A stretch of DNA of 7,395 bases from Micrococcaceae bacterium UBA3381 (GCA_002358975.1 DEPX01000169.1:241-7635); one strand, 5' to 3'; counted from the stretch's first letter, positions 1 to 6,809 are shown. Notes: generated by a model not told the origin, from the letters alone. Numbers and translations are program-made.

Positions 1-110
1 AAAAGGCATCAAACACGGTAGATTTGCACCACGGTGATATTATTACCGCCGGTCGAACCACCATCGTGTTCCGCCTAGCCCCCGATACAACCACCCAGAC
101 ACGGAGGTAG
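1..110 (+). CDS. fhaA: FhaA, FHA-domain protein, C-terminal end only
   Basis: The reading frame is open from base 3 and ends at TAG 108-110; the start lies upstream of the window. The visible 35 residues include TVDLHHGDIITAGRTTIVF, which matches the last beta strands of an FHA domain (the usual pattern is L-x-x-G-D-x-I-x-x-G-R-T, then a closing strand), followed by a short polar tail ending in TQTRR. FhaA proteins of Actinobacteria carry an N-terminal DUF3662 domain, a linker and this C-terminal FHA domain, which binds phosphothreonine; in mycobacteria it binds the phosphorylated pseudokinase domain of MviN. The position directly before fhaB-pstP is the expected one. The call rests on a short fragment plus very strong context. 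Confidence 0.88.
   Translation, partial: KASNTVDLHHGDIITAGRTTIVFRLAPDTTTQTRR
103..108 (+). promoter_or_regulatory. Shine-Dalgarno sequence of fhaB
   Basis: GGAGGT sits five bases before GTG 114 and overlaps the last codons and stop of fhaA. It is the strongest ribosome site near the start of fhaB and fixes the true start at 114, upstream of the internal stop codon. This shows that translation is set up to begin with the membrane anchor and not at the later GTG codons. Confidence 0.75.
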
Positions 111-113
111 CCC

Positions 114-596
114 GTGAGCGAATTAGCGATTACCGCGCTGCGTTTTGGGCTGCTTGCCCTACTGTGGATATTCGTGTTCTCCGTCATCAGCTCGCAAGGT
201 AAGTCTTTACAAATTGCCCGACCGGCACGGTGAACTCGGCGCAAAGCGAAAAAAGAGGCCGATGAGCCTGCACCCGCTGAAGCCGCACCAGCACCACAAC
301 GTGCACTGGCCACCAAACTGGTGGTGACCGAAGGCCCACTAACCGGAAGAACGATTGAGTTAAACGGCCGGCCGCTATTAATTGGCCGAGCCCAGGATGC
401 CGACCTGATTTTGGAAGACGATTATGCCTCAGGCCGCCATGCCCGGCTCTTCCCGCAGGGCAGCCGGTGGTTCTTGGAGGATTTAGGCTCCACGAACGGC
501 ACCTTTGTGCAAGGAAATCAGCTGACCCGTACCATGCCCATTGATCCGGGCACCGGCGTACGGATCGGCAAAACCGTAATGGAGCTAAAGGCATAA
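114..596 (+). pseudogene. fhaB: fhaB (FipA-like membrane FHA protein) interrupted by in-frame TGA at codon 40
   Basis: From GTG 114 one frame encodes a complete FhaB of 160 residues except for TGA at 231-233. Residues 1-39 begin VSELAITALRFG and contain one hydrophobic membrane segment (about 8-27), then a basic stretch (QIARPAR). After the stop the same frame continues with TRRKAKKEADEPAPAE, an Ala/Pro linker, and a complete FHA domain from residue 69: GR (91-92), SGRH (106-109) and STNGT (126-130), the residues that contact phosphothreonine. FhaB normally has exactly this anchor-linker-FHA layout, and no frame change is needed to recover it, so a point change such as CGA to TGA is the simplest explanation. 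TGA is a genuine stop here, because rodA and pbpA end with it. In mycobacteria FhaB/FipA links kinase signalling to FtsZ and FtsQ. Alternatives are a sequencing error, two compensating indels, or readthrough. Confidence 0.75.
321..596 (+). CDS. Possible soluble FHA-domain fragment of FhaB, if translation restarts inside the broken gene
   Basis: Beyond the internal TGA, the first usual start codons in the fhaB frame are GTG 321 and GTG 324, which sit at the first strand of the FHA domain (VVTEGPLTG). A protein made from here would have 91 residues and hold all the phosphothreonine-contact motifs: GR at 22-23, SGRH at 37-40 and STNGT at 57-61. It would lack the membrane anchor. I see no Shine-Dalgarno sequence before 321, and 87 bases separate it from the stop, so efficient restart is doubtful. 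A gene finder would probably report this as the gene; the membrane-anchored 114-596 form is the ancestral reading. Its stop TAA 594-596 is two bases before the pstP start. Confidence 0.4.
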   Translation: MVTEGPLTGRTIELNGRPLLIGRAQDADLILEDDYASGRHARLFPQGSRWFLEDLGSTNGTFVQGNQLTRTMPIDPGTGVRIGKTVMELKA

Positions 597-598
597 CC

Positions 599-2056
599 AT
601 GGCCCTTGAGCTCAACTTTGCCGCCCACTCCGATGTCGGCCGAGTCCGTTCCAAAAACGATGATTCCGCCTATGTTGGCCGCAACCTTGCAATTGTTGCC
701 GATGGCATGGGTGGCCACGTTGGCGGCGACGTTGCCTCTGCCTCAGTAGTGCTCGACCTGGCCCCCTTGGATCGCAATGATCACCCAGATCCCGACACGA
801 TTTTGCCCGATGAAATTCAGTCGGCCAATCTGATTCTTAATGATCTGGTGCACGATAACCCCAAACTTGCGGGCATGGGTACCACCTGTACTGCCGTGCT
901 GGTCGATAATGATGTACTGCACATGGCCCATATTGGTGACTCCCGGGCCTACCGTCTCAAAGACGATACGTTCGAACAGCTTTCCCGCGACCACACTTTC
1001 GTCCAACGGCTCATAGACGAAGGCCGAATCAGCCCTGCCGAAGCCGAGTCTCACCCGCATAAAAACGTGCTGATGCGTGTACTGGGCGATGTTGATGCCT
1101 CCCCAGAATTAGATGTCACCTCATTTGATACGCAACCTGGTGAACGTTGGCTGCTGTGTTCCGACGGGCTCAACGCTGTTGTTGATGACTACACCATCGA
1201 GATGCTGCTGCGCGCCGATAAACCCCTCGAAGAAATCACCCGGGACCTCATAGATGAAACGCTGCAGCGTGGCGCCCCGGATAATGTGACCGTCGTAGTC
1301 TTTGAGACCGCCGAACGCCAGATCACCGCCGAAATGGACCCCAAGACTGATGAGCTCACCGAATCGGCACGCGAAGTCAGCGCTGCAAGCAACGGCGAGT
1401 CCGTTTCAGCCTCACTACTGCGCGCCGATCTAGCCTCTCGGCCACACCTTCTGGTGGGAGCCGCAGAGTTGGCGACCGATACCGACCAGATCCCCATTGT
1501 CACCAGGTCGTCTTCCCAAAAACGTGCTGCCGCCCTACTACACGGTGCCTCGGATGCAGCCCAACCTGTAGCCCCCACCCCCGAACCGGCACAGCTAGAA
1601 GAAGACGCGGTGCCAACCGGCCGACGCTCATGGCCATTATTGACCATGGTGGGCGTCTTTTTAATCCTCTTTGCGACGTCATTAGCCGTAGGCTTCCTCT
1701 GGATCCGCGGCCAATACTATGTTGGCGCGGAAGACAATTACGTGGCCATTTACCGCGGCGTACCCCAATCGGTAGGCCCGGTTGAACTGTCATCATTGGA
1801 AGAATCCACCGACATACCACTATCCCGGTTACCCGGGTACAGTCGACAGCGCATCGAAACCGGCCTGCCGGCCCAAGATCTCAACCACGCCCACGACATT
1901 CTTATGGATTTAGAGACCTCGTTGATCCCCGAAGCTCCGCCGGTTTCTCCGGGCGACCAGCCTGATGACACTGAGATTCCACTTGCCGAAAACGGTGTAT
2001 CTGCTTCCGCGTCAATAGCCGGGGCCACCGCCGGGGCGATGGGAGGGAACCCGTAA
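599..2056 (+). CDS. pstP: PstP, membrane-anchored PP2C-type Ser/Thr protein phosphatase
   Basis: This 485-residue protein dephosphorylates phospho-Ser/Thr on PknA, PknB and their substrates, using two or more Mn/Mg ions. Residues 4-236 form the PP2C domain: SDVGRVRSKNDDS (11-23), VADGMGGH (33-40, with metal-binding D35), GMGTTCTAV (92-100), HIGDSRAY (111-118), CSDGLN (187-192, metal ligand D189) and GAPDNVTVVVF (225-235, metal ligand D228). A polar linker of about 110 residues follows, then one membrane segment (about 346-369), so the phosphatase lies in the cytoplasm and about 115 residues lie outside. The outer part begins QYYVGAEDNYVAIYRGV, as in other actinobacterial PstP proteins, and ends with a Pro/Ala-rich tail. 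Start ATG 599 is preceded by AAAGG at 587-591. The stop overlaps the rodA start by one base (TAATG), so the two are probably translationally coupled. Confidence 0.96.
   Translation: MALELNFAAHSDVGRVRSKNDDSAYVGRNLAIVADGMGGHVGGDVASASVVLDLAPLDRNDHPDPDTILPDEIQSANLILNDLVHDNPKLAGMGTTCTAVLVDNDVLHMAHIGDSRAYRLKDDTFEQLSRDHTFVQRLIDEGRISPAEAESHPHKNVLMRVLGDVDASPELDVTSFDTQPGERWLLCSDGLNAVVDDYTIEMLLRADKPLEEITRDLIDETLQRGAPDNVTVVVFETAERQITAEMDPKTDELTESAREVSAASNGESVSASLLRADLASRPHLLVGAAELATDTDQIPIVTRSSSQKRAAALLHGASDAAQPVAPTPEPAQLEEDAVPTGRRSWPLLTMVGVFLILFATSLAVGFLWIRGQYYVGAEDNYVAIYRGVPQSVGPVELSSLEESTDIPLSRLPGYSRQRIETGLPAQDLNHAHDILMDLETSLIPEAPPVSPGDQPDDTEIPLAENGVSASASIAGATAGAMGGNP
2041..2047 (+). promoter_or_regulatory. 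Shine-Dalgarno sequence of rodA
   Basis: GGGAGGG lies inside the last codons of pstP, eight bases before ATG 2056. It supports this rodA start, which shares one base with the pstP stop codon. Confidence 0.65.
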
Positions 2057-3459
2057 TGGACCAGGACCAACCCATCAAAAAGCCACTGCGCATCACCGAA
2101 GTTGTGCTGATCGTGGTCGCCGTCGTCATCGGCTCGGGCGCCTATATGCTCGGCGGGCTCGGCATGGACCAAGACATTAACGCCAACTATTGGGTCCAAC
2201 TGGGCGTAATGCTGGCGCTGGCCATTATTTTCCACATCGTGCTGCGTCTTCGTGCACCCTTTGCCGACCAATATATTTTACCGCTGGCACTGGCACTCAA
2301 CGGGCTCGGGCTTGCCATGATCCACCGGCTCGACCTGGTCCCGCCGGGAGAAGGGTTGGCCAATAACCAGTTAATCTGGACTGTGCTATCCATAGTCATT
2401 TCGATAGCTATAGTGTGGGGCATCAAGGATTACCGCAACATGCGGCGCTTTACCTACGTCTGGTTGCTGGCCTCAGCTATCCTGCTAATCTTGCCTTTCC
2501 TGCCGTTTATCGGCGTCGAAATTTATGGTTCCCGAATTTGGGTCAACCTTGGTATCGGCTCCTTCCAGCCCGGTGAAGTAGCCAAACTGACCCTGGCGAT
2601 CTTCTTCGCCTCCTACCTCAGCGCCAACCGCGACCTCATCTTATTGGCCGGTAAGAAAATCGGGCCGCTAACCTTCCCTCGGGTCCAGGACCTGGGCCCG
2701 CTGATTGTCGCCTGGCTGGTGGCCATGGGCGTGCTGATATTTCAACGTGATATCGGGTCGGCAGCGTTATTCTTCGGACTGTTCATGGCCATGATTTATT
2801 TGGCAACCTCACGGTTATCCTGGCTCATTCTCGGTGTGAGCGCCGCAGGTGTCGGGGCAGTTATTGCCGCCAGTCTGTTCCCGCACGTCCAAGCCCGCGT
2901 TGACGGTTGGATTCACGCATTCGACATGGACATGATCTATGCCGAACACGGCTCCCACCAAGTGGTGCAGGGCTTATTTGGATTGGCCTCCGGTGGCATG
3001 TTCGGCTCTGGTCTGGGCCAAGGGCGCCCCGATATGGTCTTTGCAGCAAACTCCGATATGATTATCGCCTCCTTCGGTGAAGAACTGGGCCTGGTTGGTC
3101 TTGCTGCCATCCTGTTACTCTTCTTCATTCTTATTACCCGCATCATGCGCATTGGGCTCTCCGCCCGGGATGCTTTCGGTAAACTGTTAGCCGCGGGCAT
3201 GGGATGTGCGATGGCCATTCAGATTTTCGTCGTCGTCGGTGGTGTTCTTCGGGTGATCCCGCTAACCGGTTTAACCACCCCGTTCATGGCCGCTGGAGGT
3301 TCCTCGCTATTAGCAAACTGGATGATCGTGGGCATAATATTGTTAATTTCTGACATCGCCAACCGACCCATGCAATCCGGACCGATGGTCAATGCTTCAG
3401 GGTTCGGTGCCGGTGCAGCGGTACCGGGCAGACCAATTGGGGCAGGTGAACCTCAGTGA
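2056..3459 (+). CDS. rodA: RodA, SEDS-family peptidoglycan glycosyltransferase
   Basis: This 467-residue integral membrane protein belongs to the FtsW/RodA/SpoVE (SEDS) family, which polymerises lipid II into glycan strands together with a partner class B PBP. It shows ten to twelve hydrophobic segments starting at about residue 13. Family signatures in order are GSRIWVNLG followed by FQPGEVAKL (158-178), FQRDIGSAA (229-237), the extracellular stretch GSHQVVQGLFGLASGG (299-314) with GSGLGQG (317-323), NSDMIIASFGEELG (332-345), and VGGVLRVIPLTGLTTPF (394-410) with GGSS (414-417). D232 matches the invariant aspartate essential for polymerisation in this family. The length is normal (the mycobacterial RodA is close to 470). 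It is the partner of pbpA, which follows with a 4-base overlap. FtsW would be an alternative name by domain alone, but the pstP-rodA-pbpA context points to RodA. Confidence 0.95.
   Translation: MDQDQPIKKPLRITEVVLIVVAVVIGSGAYMLGGLGMDQDINANYWVQLGVMLALAIIFHIVLRLRAPFADQYILPLALALNGLGLAMIHRLDLVPPGEGLANNQLIWTVLSIVISIAIVWGIKDYRNMRRFTYVWLLASAILLILPFLPFIGVEIYGSRIWVNLGIGSFQPGEVAKLTLAIFFASYLSANRDLILLAGKKIGPLTFPRVQDLGPLIVAWLVAMGVLIFQRDIGSAALFFGLFMAMIYLATSRLSWLILGVSAAGVGAVIAASLFPHVQARVDGWIHAFDMDMIYAEHGSHQVVQGLFGLASGGMFGSGLGQGRPDMVFAANSDMIIASFGEELGLVGLAAILLLFFILITRIMRIGLSARDAFGKLLAAGMGCAMAIQIFVVVGGVLRVIPLTGLTTPFMAAGGSSLLANWMIVGIILLISDIANRPMQSGPMVNASGFGAGAAVPGRPIGAGEPQ
3444..3449 (+). promoter_or_regulatory. 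Shine-Dalgarno sequence of pbpA
   Basis: AGGTGA, complementary to the UCACCU part of the 16S rRNA 3' end, lies six bases before GTG 3456, inside the end of rodA. It supports the start that overlaps the rodA stop as GTGA. Confidence 0.5.
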
Positions 3460-4904
3460 ACGAATCCATCCGGTATGCTTGGTTCGGTATCGTCGCCATT
3501 TTTCTCGTGCTGCTGGGAGCCGCCAGCTACGTCCAAGTCATTGGTGCCGACGATCTGCGCACCCACGAAGCCAACACCCGCGAACTGTATAAACAATTCG
3601 GTGGTCCACGCGGTCCCATTTTGGTAGACGGCGAACCCATCGCCGAATCAGTACCCAGCGACTCGACCAGTTTTGACTATCAGCGTGTCTACCATGACCC
3701 GTCCCTCTACTCGGGACTGACTGGTTTCTACTCGCTGGCCTACGGTCAAACCGGGCTGGAACAGCGTCTCAACGATTGGCTGTCTGGACAATCCGATGAC
3801 CTGTTCATCGAGCGGATCCGCCAATCTATCACCGGAGCGGAAAACCCTGGGGCCTCAGTTGAGCTCACCATCGACCAGAAAACACAAGAAGCCGCTTACA
3901 ATGCCCTCCCCGAAGGGGTGCAGGCTTCCGTTGTCGTATCCGAACCCGACACCGGACGCATCCTGGCCATGGCTTCGCGCCCGAACTATGACACCAACCT
4001 GCTGGCGGTGCACTCCACCACCGAGGCCTCCGAAAACATGGCCGACCTCAAAGATTCTGGCACCTCACCGTACCTCAACCAGCCGACAGCTGAAATTACC
4101 CAACCGGGCTCCACCTTCAAGCTCATCGACACCATTGCGATGCTAGAATCCGGTGAATACAGTCCGGATGACACCATGAGCGTGCCAAATGACCTGCCTC
4201 TACCGCAAACCCAAAACTCGATTTCCAACTTTGCCGGGGGCATCTGCGACCAACGCGATTCGGCAGATTTCACCTGGGTCTTTGCACAATCCTGTAACAC
4301 CCCGTTTGCCTCGGCAGCCATGGATATGGGCCAGGAACCACTGCGCGACGTCGCCGAACGCTTCGGTTTCAACGACGATTCCATCAGCATCCCACTGTCG
4401 GTAGAAGCCTCAACCTTCCCCACCGATGACCTGCCCGACGCAACACTGGCACAGTCAGTATTGGGTCAGGTTGATGTACGGGCCACCGCCCTACAGATGA
4501 ATATGATTGCTGCTGGCATCGCCAATGACGGCACCGTGATGACGCCGCAACTAGTGGAATCTGTACGTGGACCCGATCTCAATGTGCTCGAAGAGCCGAA
4601 ACCGAAAGAATATTCCGAAGCCATCAGCTCAGAAACCGCAGAACAAATGACGGACATGATGCAAGAAGTTGTCCAGTCCGGTACAGCCATGCCGGCTCGC
4701 TCATCCATCCCCATCGCAGCCAAAACCGGTACCGCACAGGTTGGTACCGATGGCAAAGTCAACTCCTGGATCACCGGATTTGCCCCAGCAGATGATCCGG
4801 AAGTGGCTGTGACACTCGTATACCAAAATGTGGATTATTCGGTGGGCCACAAACTCACCGCAACGAACCTTAAGACAATCGTGGAGGCGGTGGTCGAACA
4901 GTGA
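3456..4904 (+). CDS. pbpA: PbpA, class B penicillin-binding protein (D,D-transpeptidase)
   Basis: This 482-residue protein cross-links peptidoglycan stem peptides outside the membrane and works with the SEDS polymerase RodA. A short cytoplasmic start and one membrane anchor (about 8-29) precede the N-terminal dimerisation-like region, with the conserved RGPILVDG at 52-59. The transpeptidase domain holds all three catalytic motifs: STFK (219-222, nucleophile S219), SCN (279-281) and KTGT (423-426). In Mycobacterium, PBPA has the same size and nearly the same motif positions, and is phosphorylated by PknB. The only two cysteines are C264 and C280, the second inside the SxN motif, which suggests a disulfide beside the active site. 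GTG 3456 overlaps the rodA stop and the TGA stop overlaps the pknA GTG, both as GTGA, so the three genes are translated as a coupled unit. Confidence 0.95.
   Translation: MNESIRYAWFGIVAIFLVLLGAASYVQVIGADDLRTHEANTRELYKQFGGPRGPILVDGEPIAESVPSDSTSFDYQRVYHDPSLYSGLTGFYSLAYGQTGLEQRLNDWLSGQSDDLFIERIRQSITGAENPGASVELTIDQKTQEAAYNALPEGVQASVVVSEPDTGRILAMASRPNYDTNLLAVHSTTEASENMADLKDSGTSPYLNQPTAEITQPGSTFKLIDTIAMLESGEYSPDDTMSVPNDLPLPQTQNSISNFAGGICDQRDSADFTWVFAQSCNTPFASAAMDMGQEPLRDVAERFGFNDDSISIPLSVEASTFPTDDLPDATLAQSVLGQVDVRATALQMNMIAAGIANDGTVMTPQLVESVRGPDLNVLEEPKPKEYSEAISSETAEQMTDMMQEVVQSGTAMPARSSIPIAAKTGTAQVGTDGKVNSWITGFAPADDPEVAVTLVYQNVDYSVGHKLTATNLKTIVEAVVEQ
4883..4887 (+). promoter_or_regulatory. Distant Shine-Dalgarno sequence of pknA
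   Basis: GGAGG occurs 13 bases before GTG 4901, farther than the usual 5-9. It still favours 4901 over the in-frame ATG 4919, which has no purine-rich site. Because of the GTGA overlap with pbpA, ribosomes finishing pbpA probably restart here. Confidence 0.45.
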
Positions 4905-6796
4905 GACCAATATCGGGAATGACGCTAGGCGGCCGATACGAACTGACCGATCGTATCGCCATCGGCGGCATGGGTGAAGTGTGGAAAGCGCGCGACACCG
5001 TGCTCGGCCGCATCGTCGCCATCAAAATTCTTAAAGAAGAATACACTGGCGACCCCAACTTTCTACGCCGCTTCCGGGCCGAAGCCCAACACACCGCGCT
5101 GCTCAACCATCCCGGGGTGGCCAACGTTTTTGACTACGGCGAAGAAGAAGGCTCCGGCTACCTAGTCATGGAACTGGTGCCCGGTGATCCGCTCAGCGCC
5201 ATCCTGGACCGCGAAAAAGTACTCTCGCCGGACAGGACCCTGTCCATCATGGCCCAAACGGCGCGTGCACTCTCAGCCGCTCACGCCCAGGGATTAGTTC
5301 ACCGCGATGTCAAACCCGGCAACCTCCTTATCGACGCCAAAAACCGGGTAAAAGTCACCGACTTTGGTATTGCCCGCCTAGCCGACCAGGTCCCGCTGAC
5401 TGCCACCGGTCAAGTCATGGGCACCGCCCAATACTTGGCACCAGAACAAGCCACCGGCCAACAGGCCACCGGTGTCTCCGATGTCTATTCTCTGGGCATC
5501 ATCGGTTACGAATGCCTGGCTGGACACCGACCATTTACCGGCGAATCACAGATCGCCATCGCACTGGCCCAAGTCAACGACGACCCGCCAACGCTTCCGG
5601 ATTCCATCCCGGAACCGGTGCGTGCACTGGTCATGTCCATGCTGGCAAAAGAGCCCGAAGATCGACCCGCCGACGCCGATAAACTCGCTGACGCCGCAGA
5701 TGCCCTGCGTCGTCAAGACACCCAAGCAGCCATCGACGCCGTCCCCGGTATGGTCCCCTTCATTACCTCCGGTGGTTTCGATTCGGATGCCACCCAAGTG
5801 ATTGATACCCAAGGGTTCGATGGCATGGCCGACACCCATGCCACACAGGTCATATCCGGTACGCCCGCCGAACCGTCCAGCACCACCGCTGCAATGCCGA
5901 TGGCCGAAGGTATGGGCCAAAGCCCCGATGCGCTATCGGCAGAGTCTGATGGTCTGGAGGCCGAAACTGAGCTAACCGAAGACGGCGCCGCTGAGTTCGA
6001 GCAAAAAGAACGTCAGCGCAGCCCCTGGTTCTGGCCCATTATTGGCATCGTGATTCTCGCTGCACTGATCGGTTTGGGTTTGTGGCTGTCTTCGTTGGGC
6101 TCCGATGAAGAGCCTGAAGCCGATCCTTCGCCGAGTGAAACGGTCGCAACCGTTGAAGTAACGGCCTCCGACTACGTGGGCCGAGATCTCGACGAGGTCA
6201 CCGAAGAACTCGAAGACTTGGGCTTGACGGTAAAAGCTGAAGAACGCGACGACTCAGAATCGTATGGTACGGTAATCGCTTTGAATCCTACAGGCGAAGT
6301 TGAGGAGGGCGCCGAAATTACCGTGACGTTCTCTAATGGTGCCGACATTGAGCAGGATCCTCCCGCCTCTGAGCCAGAACAACAGCCCACGCAGGAACAA
6401 CAACCGACTCAGCAACAGCCCACACAGGAGCAGCCCACGCAGCAGCCCACACAGGAGCAGTCGCCGACGCAGCAACAGCCCACTGAGGAACAAACCACAC
6501 AAGAACAGCAGCCAACGCAGGAAGAAAGCACAGAAGAACAACAGCCGACACAAGAACAACAGCCCAGCCCAGCTGTGACGAATAATAACCGCGGTGGTGG
6601 TACTGGCGGCGGTGATGGTAATAACAACGGCAGTACTGGTGGCGATTCGGACCAGGACACCACTGATGGAGACCAAGGCACTGACGAGCAAGGTAACGGC
6701 GACGATGAAGGAACCGGAGAAGACGAAGCTTCTGCCTCCTCGGATTCTATTAACCGAACAACTTCCCCAAGCACCGGCGCTGGATCCTCGGCATAG
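4901..6796 (+). CDS. pknA: PknA, transmembrane Ser/Thr protein kinase with one PASTA domain and a repetitive extracellular tail
   Basis: This 631-residue Hanks-type kinase has a cytoplasmic N-terminal kinase domain (about 13-272): glycine loop IGGMGEVW (21-28), VAIK with K42, helix-C E61, HRDVKPGN (134-141, catalytic D136), DFG (154-156), GTAQYLAPEQ (174-183) and SDVYSLG (193-199). Activation-loop T167 and T169 match the autophosphorylated pair of mycobacterial PknA and PknB. A linker of about 100 residues holds a duplicated ATQVI motif. The membrane segment is about 376-398. Outside lie one PASTA domain (about 418-479, YVGRDLDEVTEELEDLGL, ending EGAEITVTFSNG), a Pro/Thr/Gln/Glu repeat tract (494-556), a Gly/Asn-rich stretch (561-583) and an acidic Ser/Thr-rich end. 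The mycobacterial PknA is about 430 residues and has no PASTA domain, so this form is longer. The gene position between pbpA and pknB supports the name; an alternative label is StkP/PknB-type PASTA kinase. Confidence 0.93.
   Translation: MRPISGMTLGGRYELTDRIAIGGMGEVWKARDTVLGRIVAIKILKEEYTGDPNFLRRFRAEAQHTALLNHPGVANVFDYGEEEGSGYLVMELVPGDPLSAILDREKVLSPDRTLSIMAQTARALSAAHAQGLVHRDVKPGNLLIDAKNRVKVTDFGIARLADQVPLTATGQVMGTAQYLAPEQATGQQATGVSDVYSLGIIGYECLAGHRPFTGESQIAIALAQVNDDPPTLPDSIPEPVRALVMSMLAKEPEDRPADADKLADAADALRRQDTQAAIDAVPGMVPFITSGGFDSDATQVIDTQGFDGMADTHATQVISGTPAEPSSTTAAMPMAEGMGQSPDALSAESDGLEAETELTEDGAAEFEQKERQRSPWFWPIIGIVILAALIGLGLWLSSLGSDEEPEADPSPSETVATVEVTASDYVGRDLDEVTEELEDLGLTVKAEERDDSESYGTVIALNPTGEVEEGAEITVTFSNGADIEQDPPASEPEQQPTQEQQPTQQQPTQEQPTQQPTQEQSPTQQQPTEEQTTQEQQPTQEESTEEQQPTQEQQPSPAVTNNNRGGGTGGGDGNNNGSTGGDSDQDTTDGDQGTDEQGNGDDEGTGEDEASASSDSINRTTSPSTGAGSSA
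5774..5854 (+). repeat. Imperfect duplicated motif GFD...ATQVI in the PknA juxtamembrane linker
   Basis: Two copies read GFDSDATQVI (residues 292-301) and GFDGMADTHATQVI (305-318). Both place Ile three residues after a Thr followed by Gln-Val. The repeat is clear in protein but diverged in codons (gccacccaagtgatt against gccacacaggtcata), so it is an old duplication or one kept by selection, not a recent copy. It lies on the cytoplasmic side, between the kinase domain and the membrane. Confidence 0.6.
6380..6568 (+). repeat. Tandem 5-6 residue Pro-Thr-Gln/Glu repeat tract within pknA
   Basis: About eleven degenerate copies of a PTQ[EQ]Q unit cover residues 494-556 of PknA, with PT at 496, 502, 507, 512, 516, 522, 527, 538 and 549 and variant units (QTTQE, EESTE, QPSP) between them. 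In DNA this appears as runs of cagcccacacaggagcag-like units of 12-18 bases, with several near-identical copies at 6410-6480. The frame is kept throughout. Such tracts change copy number by slippage and are also prone to assembly collapse. The tract lies outside the membrane, after the PASTA domain. Confidence 0.85.
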
Positions 6797-6804
6797 CGCC
6801 TCAT

Positions 6805-6809
6805 AAGGA
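6805..6809 (+). promoter_or_regulatory. Shine-Dalgarno sequence of pknB
   Basis: AAGGA lies in the 18-base gap between pknA and pknB, five bases before GTG 6815. It fixes the start of pknB, and it gives pknB its own ribosome site, where pknA and pbpA rely on overlap. Confidence 0.65.

Noticed and set aside
231..233. TGA in fhaB as a recoded sense codon (selenocysteine or tryptophan)
   Set aside because: rodA and pbpA both end with TGA inside stop-start overlaps, so TGA is a stop in this genome, and no selenocysteine-like element or family cysteine position is visible there.
187..654. Minus-strand frame of 155 codons across fhaB and the start of pstP
   Set aside because: It is antisense to a recognisable FHA domain and the pstP start, has no family resemblance, and every supported gene here is on the other strand.
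1189..1647. Minus-strand Ser/Arg-rich frame of 152 codons inside pstP
   Set aside because: It lies opposite the PstP linker, whose biased codon use leaves the opposite strand open; composition and context fit a shadow frame.
5451..5475. Short direct repeat of gccaccgg in pknA
   Set aside because: It encodes ATGQQATG in a loop of normal length after the APE-like motif of the kinase; likely chance codon similarity.
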